From assembly GCF_035594125.1 (NCBI RefSeq), contig NC_087156.1:9895065-9959064 (forward strand): a stretch of DNA of 64,000 nucleotides. Reading direction: 5' to 3'. The position numbers were made by a program, and so were the translations under genes. The stretch is from Scylla paramamosain (lineage: Eukaryota; Arthropoda; Malacostraca; Decapoda; Portunidae). The notes beneath the pieces were generated by a model. It saw nothing but the letters and a program-made list of their open reading frames with translations, was not told where the DNA came from and ran no database searches. Shown piece after piece: positions 55,601-64,000 of the stretch; position 1 is the first letter of the stretch; every line of letters begins with the position of its first letter.

Positions 55601-58600
55601 CAATCTCATTGTGGCTGAATCGAGGAAGGAAGCTCATTGTTGCGTGATCGCGGCACCAGTGTCGTTGTGGCTGCATTGAGCCAACCCCTAGAGTGTGGCT
55701 GCATAGAGCCAACGATCTCGTTGTGCCTGCATAGAACCAACCACACCCCCCTCCGTTTTATCTGTATCTAGGCAACCTCTTCGTTGTGGCTGCATCAGGG
55801 CAACATTCTTGTTGTGGCTGCATCGAGCCAACTCCTTCGTTGTTGTTGCATGGAGGCAACAATCTTGTGCGTTTGTATATCGAGATAGCAAGTTCGTTGT
55901 GGCTACATCAAAGCAACTATCTCGTTTTGGCTGCATCGAAACAACCCTTGTTGTGGATGCATCGAGCCAACCTCCTCGTTGCATCGAGGCAACATTCTCG
56001 TTGTGGTTGCATTGAGACAAATATGTCGTTGTGGCATCATCGTGGCAACAATCCCAGTGATGCTGTATCGAGGCACCAATCTCGTTTTGGTTGCATCGAG
56101 CCAACATTTTCGTTGTGGCTTTTTCGAGCCAGCCCTTTCGTTGTGGCTGCATCGAGGGAGCAAGCTCGTCGTTGTTGGGCTGGAGTCAACCCATGTTGTG
56201 GCTACATGGAGGCAACAATCTTGCAGTGGCTGCTTCGAGGCTGCAAGCACGTTTTGTCTGCATCGAGGCAACAATCTAATTCTGGCTGTATTGAGCCAAC
56301 CTCTTCGTTGTGGCTGCATCGAAGCAACAGTCTCGTTGTGGCTGAATCGAGACAATAATCATTGTTGTGGCTCCATCGAGGCAACAAGCTCGTTGTGGCT
56401 GCATCGAGGCAGCAGTGTCGTTGTAGCTGCATCGAGCCAACATCCTCGTTGTAGCTGCATCCAGGCATCAAACTCGTTGTGGCTGCATCGAGGCAACAAT
56501 CTCTTTGTGGGTCCGTCGAGACAACACCTTCGTTTTGGCAGCATTGAGGCAATAATCTCGTTGTGGCTACATCGAGGAAACAATCTTGTCAAGGCTGAAT
56601 TGTGCCAACCCTCTCGTTGTGTCTTCAATGTCTTTGTGGATGCATCAAAGCAGCAAGCTCGTTTTGGCTACATCGAGCAACCTCTTCGCTGTGGCTGTAT
56701 TAAGGCATCAATCACGTTGTGGCTGCATCTAGGCAACCCCCTATTTGTGGCTTCACCGAGGAAGCAAGCTCGTTGTGGCTGCATCGAGGCAACAATCTCG
56801 TTGTGGCTGCATGTATCTAATCCCCTCGTTGTGGCTGCATATAGCCAACAATCTCATGGCATCATCGATCTAACCCCTTTGTCATGGCTGCATTGAAGCA
56901 ACAATCTCATTGTGGCTGCATCGATGCAGCAAGCGCGTTGTGTCTGCATCGACGTAACAATCTCGTAGTGGCTAAATCGAGCAAACCCCTTAATTGAGGC
57001 TGCAATGAGATAACAAGTTGTGAGTACATCAAGGCAGCAAGATCGTTGTGTCTGCATCGAGACAACAATTATTGTGGCTGCTTGTTGTGACTGCGTTGAG
57101 GCAACAATCTCGTTGTGGCTGCATCGGGCCAACCCCCTTGTTTTGGCTGTATCGAGGCAACAATCTCGATGTGGCTATATCAAGAAAATAATCTCGTTGT
57201 GGCTTCAGTGAGGTAACAATCTCGTTGTGGTTGCATCGAGGCAACAATCTGCATCGAGACAGCAAGCTCTTTGTGGCTGCATGGAGGCATTAATCTCGTT
57301 TTGGCAGCATCGAAGCAACAATCTCGTTGTGGGTCCATAGACATAAGCCCTTTGTTGAGGCTGAATCTAGGCAACAATCTCATTGTGCAAGCATCGAGTC
57401 AACCCTCTCTTTTAGGCTACATCGAGAAAGCAAGCTCGTTGTGGGTACATCCAGTCAACAATCTCGTTGTGGCTGCATCGAGCCAACCCCCTCGTTTAGG
57501 CGTCATTGACGCAACAACCTTGTACCGGTTTAATTGATTCAAATCCTTTCGTTGTGGCTGCATCGTGGTAAGAATCTCTTTGTGGCTGCATCGAGGCAGA
57601 AAGGTCACTGTGGGGTGCATCGAGGCAACAATCTCGTTGTGGCTGTTTTGAGGCAGCAAGCATGTTGCAGTTGCATCGAGGCAAATATATCGTTGTGGCT
57701 GCATGGGGTCAATCCCCACGTTCTGGGGGCATCTAGGGAACAACCTTGTGGCTGGATTGAGGCAACAATCTCGTTGTGGCTGCATCAAGGTAACCCCCAC
57801 GTTGTGACTGCATCGAGGCAACAATGCCGATGAAGGTACATTAAGCCAACACCTTATCTCGGTGTTGCTACATCGAGATAGCAGGCTCGTTGTGATTGTA
57901 TCGAGGCAATATTCTCGTTGTGGCTTTATGGAAGAAATCCCTAGTTGTGGCTGCATCGAAGTAACAATCTCGTTGTGCTTGAATCGTGACAATAATCTTG
58001 TTGTTACTGTTTCGTAGCAACAATCTCGTTGAGGCTGCATCGAATCAACAATATCGTTGTAGCTACATCGAAGTAACCGTTTTGTTGTTGCTGCATAGAG
58101 GCAACAATGTCGTTGTGCCTGCATCGAGATAGCGAGCTCGTTCTAAATGCATCCTAACAACAATCTCGTTGTGGCTACATTGACCTAACCCCATCGTAGT
58201 GGCTACATCGAGGCAACAGTCTCGTTATGGCTGCATGAAGCCAACCCGCTCGTTGTTACAGCATCGAGGCAGCAAGCACGTTGTGGCTGCATGGATCCAA
58301 TCTCCTCGTCGTGGCTGCATCGAAGCAACAGTCTCGTTCGGTCTCCATCGAAGCAACATTTCATTGTCGCTGCATTGAGACAAACTCCTCGTCGTGGCTG
58401 GATCGTGGCAATAATCTAATTATAGTTGAATCGAGCAAACCCATTAGTTGCAAAAATCTCGTTGTGGCTGTATCGAGCCAATCTCCTCGATGTGGCTGCA
58501 TTGATGCAACAATCAAGCTCTGGCTGCTTCGATGCAACAACAGTGAACAACCTTGTTGTGGCTGCATTGAGGCAAGAATCTAGTTGTGGCTGCATCAAGG

Positions 58601-59060
58601 CATCAATTTCCTTGTGGCTGGATTGAGGCAACAATCTCGTGACTTCAACGAGGCAACATTTTCTTTGTTGCTGCATCGAGGCAATCCCGTCATTATGGCT
58701 ACAGCGAGGCATCAATCACTTTGTGGCTGCATCGAAGCAGCAAGCTCGTTGTGTCTGCATCGAGGCATCATTCTTGCTGTGGCTGCTTAGAGGCAAGAAT
58801 CTCGTCGAGTCTGCATCAATCCAACCCCATCGCTGTAGTGTCAAAGGAACAATCTTGTTGTGGCTTCATCGCGCCAACCCTTTCGTTGTAGAGGCATCGG
58901 CAACTCGTAACTAAATTCAGGCAACAATATTGTTTTGGCTGCATCGAACAAACACCTTCGTTGTGGCTGCACATGGGCAGCAAGATCGTTGTGGCTGCAT
59001 CAAGTAAAAAATCTCTTAGTGATTACATCAAGGAAACCCACTCTTTGTGGCAGCATCGAG

Positions 59061-59090
59061 GCAAAAATGTAGGCACAACGAGATTTTTGC
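59061..59090. other. Satellite orientation switch with inverted repeat (last)
   Basis: GCAAAAAT at 59,061-59,068 pairs with ATTTTTGC at 59,083-59,090 around 14 bases. Monomers change orientation here, and from here on many units carry CACGACGAG in place of CACAACGAG. Confidence 0.8.
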
Positions 59091-62000
59091 ATCTATGCAG
59101 GCAAAACAAGTTTGGTAACTCCATGCAGCCACAACAAAGGATTATGCTCGATAGAGTAACAGCGAGATTAATGCCTCAGTGCTCCCACAACGAGATTATT
59201 TCCTCAATGCAGCCACGACGAGATTGTTGCCTCGATGCAGCTACGACGAGATTGTTACCTCGATGAAGCCACGACGAGGTTGTTGCCTTGATGCAGGCAC
59301 AACGAGACTGGTACCTCAATGCAGCAAAAACGAAGGGGTTGACTCGATAACAATGAGGTTATTGCTTCAATGCTCCCACAAAGAGATTGTTACCTCGATG
59401 CAGCCACAACGAGATTGTTGTATCGATTCAGCCATAACGAGATTGTTGCCTCGATGGAGCCACAACGAGATTGTTGCTTTGATGCAGCCACAACGAGATT
59501 GTTGCCTCGATGCAGGCACAACGAGATTGTTGCTACGATCCAGGCACGACGAGACTGCTTCCTCGATGCAGACACCACGAGATCGTTAACTCGATGCAGT
59601 CACAACTAGACTGGTACATCAATGCAACCACAACGAAGTGGTTGGCTCGATAGAGCAACAACGATTATTGCCACAATGATCTTGCAAAGAGATTGTTGCT
59701 TCGATGCAGCCACAACGAGATTGTTTCCTCGATGTAGTCACAACGAGATTATTGCATAGATGTAGCCACGACGACATTGCTGCCTTGATGCAGCCATGAC
59801 GAGATTCTTGCCTCGATGCAGCCACGACGAGAATGTTACCTCAATGCAGCCACAACGAGATTGTATCATCGATGAAGGCACAAAAAGTCTGGTACCTCCA
59901 TGCAGCCACAACGATATTTTTCACTCAATGCAACCAATTAATGCCACGACGAGATTGCTGCCTCGATGCAGCCTCGACGAGATTGTTCCCTTGATACAGC
60001 CACGACGAGATTGTTGCCTCGAAGCAGATACGACGAGACTGTTACCTCCATGCATCCTCAAGAAAGTGTTGGCTCGATACACCAACATCGAGATTATTGC
60101 CTCGATCCAAACACGACGAGATTGTTGCATTGATGCAGCTACGACATAATTGTTGCCTCAATGCAGCAACAAAGAGATTGTTGCCTCGATATAGCCACAA
60201 CGAGATTCTTGCCTGAATGCAGCCACAACGAGACTATTGCATCGATACAGGCACAAAGAGATTGTTGCCTCGATGCTGTCAAAACGAGATTGTTGCCTCG
60301 ATGCAGCCACGACAAGTTTGTTGCTTCGATTCAGCTACGACGAGAATGTTGTCTCGATGAAGCCACGACGAGATCCTTGCTTCAATGCAGCCACTACTAT
60401 ATTGTTGCCTCGATGTAGCCACGACGAAATTGTTTCCTCGATGCAGCCACGAGAAGACTGTTGCTTCCATGCAGCCACGACGAGATTGTTGCGTCGATGC
60501 AGCTACCACAAGATTTTTGCATATTTGATGCCACAACGAGATTGTTGTCTCGATGCAATGACAATGAGATTGTTGCCTCGATGCAGCCACAACGAGATTG
60601 TTGCCTCGAGGCAGCCACGACGACATTGTTGCCTCCCACAGTGAGATTTTTGCCTCGATGCAGCCACAACGAGATTGTTGTTTCAATGCAGCTACATCGA
60701 GATTGTTGCCTCGATGCAGCCACAACGAGATTGTTGCCTCGATGCAGCCACAACGAAATTGCTCCCTCAATGCTCCCACAACAAGACTGTTGCATCGATG
60801 CAACCACGACAAGACTGTTGCCTCGTTGCTTCCACGACGAGATTGTTTGCATCCATGCAGCAATAATGAGATTGCTGCCTTGATGCAGGCACAACATGAT
60901 CTCTGCCTCGATGTTGCCACAACGAGATTTTTGCTTCGATGTAGGCACAACGAGATTTTTGCATCTATGCAGGCAAAACAAGTCTGGTACCTCCATGCAG
61001 CCACAACAATGGGTTATGCTCGATAGAGCAACAACGAGATTATTGCCTCAATGCTCCCACAACGAGATTATTTCCTCAATGCAGCCACGACAAGATTGTT
61101 GCCTCGATGCAGCTACGGCAAGATTGTTACCTCGATGAAACCACGACGAGGTTGTTGCCTTGATGCAGGCACAACGAGATTGGTACCTCAATGCAGCAAC
61201 AACGAAAGGGTTGACTCGATAGAGCAAAAACGAGGTTATTGCTTCAATGCTCCCACAAAGAGATTGTTGCCTCGATGCGGCCACAACGAGATTGTTGTTT
61301 CGATTCAGCCATAACAAGATTGTTGCCTCGATGCAGCCACAACTAGATTGTTGCTACGATGCAGCCACAACGAGATTGTTGCCTCGATGCAGGCACAACG
61401 AGATTGTTGCCACGATCCAGGCACGACGAGACTGCTTCCTCGATGCTGGCACCACGAGATCGTTAACTCGATGCAGTAACAACTAGACTGGTACATCAAT
61501 GCAACCACAACGAAGGGGTTGGCACGATAGAGCAACAACGATTATTGCCACAATGAACTTGCAACGAGATTGTTGCTTCGATGCAGCCCCCAAGAGATTG
61601 TTGCCTCGATGCAGTTACGACGAGATTGTTGCCTCGATGCAGCCACGACGAGATTGTTGCCTTGGTGCAGCCAAGAAGAAGTGTTTTTTCCCCGATCCAG
61701 CCACGATGAGATAGTTCTCTCGATGACGCCACGACGAGATTCTTGTCACAATTATCTTGCAACGAAATTGCTGCCTCGATGCAGCCACAATGAGAGTATT
61801 GCCTCGATGCAGTTACGACGAGATTGTTTCCTCGATGCAGCCACGACGACATTGCTGCCTTGATACAGCCATGACAAGATTGTTGCGTCAATGCAGCTAC
61901 GACGAGATTGTTGCATCAATGCAGCCACAATGAGATTATTGCCTCGTTGCAGCCACAAAGATTGTTGCCTCGATGCAGCCACGACGACTTTGTTGCCTTG

Positions 62001-64000
62001 ATGCAGCCATGATGAGATATTTTCCACGATGTAGCCACGACGAGATTGTTCCCTCGATGTACCCACAACGAGATTGTTGCCTTGATGCAGCCACAACGAG
62101 ATGTTGCCTCGATGCAGCCACAACGAGATTGCTGCATCAATGTTCCCACAACGAGATTGTTGCCTCGATGCAACCACGACGAACGAGATTGTTCCCTCGA
62201 TGCAGCCACGAAAAGATTGTTTCCTCGATGCAGCCACAACGAGATCGTTGCCTCGATGCAGCCAGAAGATTCTTGCCTCGATGTAGCCACAACGAAATTG
62301 TTGCCTCAATGCTCCCACAACGAGATTGTTGCCTCGTTGCAGCCACGATGAGATTGTTGCCTCGATGCAGCCACGACGAGATTACTGCCTTGATGCAGGC
62401 ACAACAAGATTGTTGCCTCGATGCAGGCACAACTAGATTGTTGGTTCGATGCAGTCCCAACGAAATTTTTGCATCCATGCATGAACAACGACTGGTACCT
62501 CCATGGAACCACAACTAAGGGGTATGCTCGATAGAGCAAGAACGATAAGATTGTTGCTTCGATGCAGCCACGACAAGACTGATCTCTCGTTTCAGCCACG
62601 ACGAGATTGTTGCCTCGATGCCGCAACGACGAGATTGCTGCCTTGATGCAGGCACAACGAGATTGCTGCCTTGATGGAGGCACAACGAGATTGTTGCCTC
62701 GATGCAGGCACAACGACATTTTTGCATCGATCCAGGCAACAAGAAGACTGGTACCTCCATGCAGCCACAACGAAGGGGTATGCTCGATAGAGCAACAACG
62801 AGATTATTGCCTCAATGCTCCCACAACTAGATTGTTGCCTCTATGCAGCCACGACGAGATTGTTGCCTCGATTAAGCCACGAGGAGATTGTTACCTCAAT
62901 GAAGCCACAACGTAGGTGTTGGATCGATAGAGCAACAACAAGAGTATTGCCTCAATGCTCCCAGAACGAGATTGTTCCCTCGATGCAGCCACAATGAGAT
63001 TGTTGCCTCGATGCATTCACGGCGAGATTGTTGCCCCGATACAGCCACGACGAGATTGTTGTCTCGATGCAGCCACGAAAAGATTGTTGACTCGATGCAG
63101 TGACGACGAGATTGTTGCCCCGATGCAGCCACGACGAGATTTTTCTCTCGATACAGCCACGACGAGATTGTTATCTCGATGAAACCTTGAGGACCATGCA
63201 GGCACGACGAGATTATTGCCTCGATGCATGCACAACAAGACTGGTACCTGAATGCAGCCACAACGAAGGGGTTGGCTCGATAGAGCAACAGTGAGATTAT
63301 TGCCGACGAGATTGTTGCCCCGATGCAGCCGCGACGAGATTGTTTCCTTCATGCAGCCACGACAAGATTGTTGCCTCGATGCAGCAACGACGAGATTGTT
63401 GCCTCGATGCATCCACGACGAGATTTTTTCCTCGATGCATCTACGACAAGATTGTTCCCTCGATGCAGCCACAACGAGATTGTTTTCTCCAAGCAGCCAG
63501 AACGAGATTGTTGTCTCGATGCAAGCACAACGAGATTGTTACTTTGATGCAGGCACGACGAGATTCCTGCCTCGATGCAGGCACCACGAGATTATTGTCT
63601 CCATACAGGTACAACGAGACTTGTATATCAATACAGCCACAACGAAGCGGTTGGCTCGATAGAGCAACATCGAGATTATTGCGAAATTGCTCTTGCAACG
63701 AGATTGTTGGCTCGATGCAGCCACATCGAGATTGTTCCATCTATGCAGTTATGACGAGATTGTTGCCTCGATGCAGCCACGACGAGATTGTTGCCTCGCT
63801 GCAACCACGACAACATTGTTGCCTCAATAGAGCCACGACAAGATTAATGCCTCGATGCAGGCAAGGCGAGATTGTTGCCTCGATTCAGCCACGACGAGAT
63901 TGTTCCCTCTATGTAGCCACGACAAGATTGTTGCCTTGATGCAGCTAAGAAGAAATTTTTTTTTTCCCCTATGCAGCCACGAGAAGAGAGTTCCCTCGAT

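Larger units (their letters stand above)
43933..64000. repeat. 28-bp-unit satellite array (right end outside window)
   Basis: The core GATGCAGCCACAACGAG plus ATTGTTGCCTC repeats head to tail every 28 bases (for example unit starts 49,027, 49,055, 49,083), with heavy point divergence and one- to few-base indels. About 18.7 kb remains after removing the CR1-3 insertion, or roughly 660 units by length. Orientation flips repeatedly: reverse-type blocks (as written above) at about 44,971-46,948, 47,873-48,766, 48,861-51,244, 52,696-54,830 and 59,069-64,000; complement-type blocks at 43,933-44,970, 46,949-47,872, 48,767-48,860, 52,611-52,695 and 54,831-59,068. A higher-order period of about 3.9-4.0 kb is visible between 45-48 kb and 49-51 kb, and one of about 1.87 kb between 59.1 and 61.5 kb. 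Because 28 is not a multiple of three, all frames cycle through one 28-residue repeat without stops. Confidence 0.95.

Noticed and set aside
43933..64000. CRISPR array (repeat length 28)
   Set aside because: Units are contiguous with no unique spacers, they diverge and flip orientation, and the DNA is eukaryotic. It is a satellite.
43941..64000. Long Cys-rich protein-coding frames such as 46,506-46,955, 55,979-56,896 and 60,279-61,004
   Set aside because: They follow from the stop-free 28-bp unit, appear on both strands with equal length, and show no start context or codon bias.

Overview
This window is eukaryotic, gene-poor and very repeat-rich. Long dinucleotide and trinucleotide microsatellites (CA, GA/CT, TA, TAG, AAT, GGA), several decayed non-LTR retrotransposons with CR1/Jockey-type proteins, a tRNA-derived SINE, a hAT-like non-autonomous DNA element and a huge 28-bp satellite together suggest an arthropod. 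I favour a decapod crustacean such as a crab, but the species is not proven by the sequence. No complete host gene, rRNA or functional tRNA gene was found. The only host-gene signals are a 174-nt exon-like block (two copies) and a 54-nt exon-like block (three copies).

Layout. Positions 1-13,168 (copy A) and 25,206-39,616 (copy B) are direct copies of one segment, about 97-99.7% identical where sampled, broken by large indels. The segment carries a reverse-strand LINE fragment (zinc-knuckle ORF1, endonuclease, start of RT), the exon-like blocks, a LINE C-terminal remnant and many microsatellites. Copy A has a hAT-like element and other stretches missing from copy B. Copy B has an internal 1.46-kb tandem duplication and a 3.0-kb CR1 insertion missing from copy A. 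Both copies end at a (GA)n tract.

The spacer 13,169-25,205 holds a SINE (14.9 kb), a hairpin-bearing repeat field apparently grown from the sequence just after the SINE (15.0-16.9 kb), triplet microsatellites, and a nearly full-length but dead CR1 element (18.26-22.34 kb). That element has an SGNH-esterase ORF1 and an endonuclease/RT ORF2, and a (TA)n tract has expanded inside its RT. Two further (TA)n tracts are each followed by the same LINE C-terminal fragment.

After copy B comes a second reverse-strand LINE of the family seen at 0.8-2.5 kb (39.96-41.57 kb, bounded by microsatellites), then low-complexity DNA. From 43.93 kb to the window end runs a 28-bp-unit satellite, about 18.7 kb without its insertion. 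It changes orientation nine times, shows a higher-order period near 3.9-4.0 kb, and is interrupted once by a 5'-truncated CR1 (51,245-52,610). Its long reading frames arise because the 28-bp consensus has no stop codon in any of six frames; they are not treated as genes.
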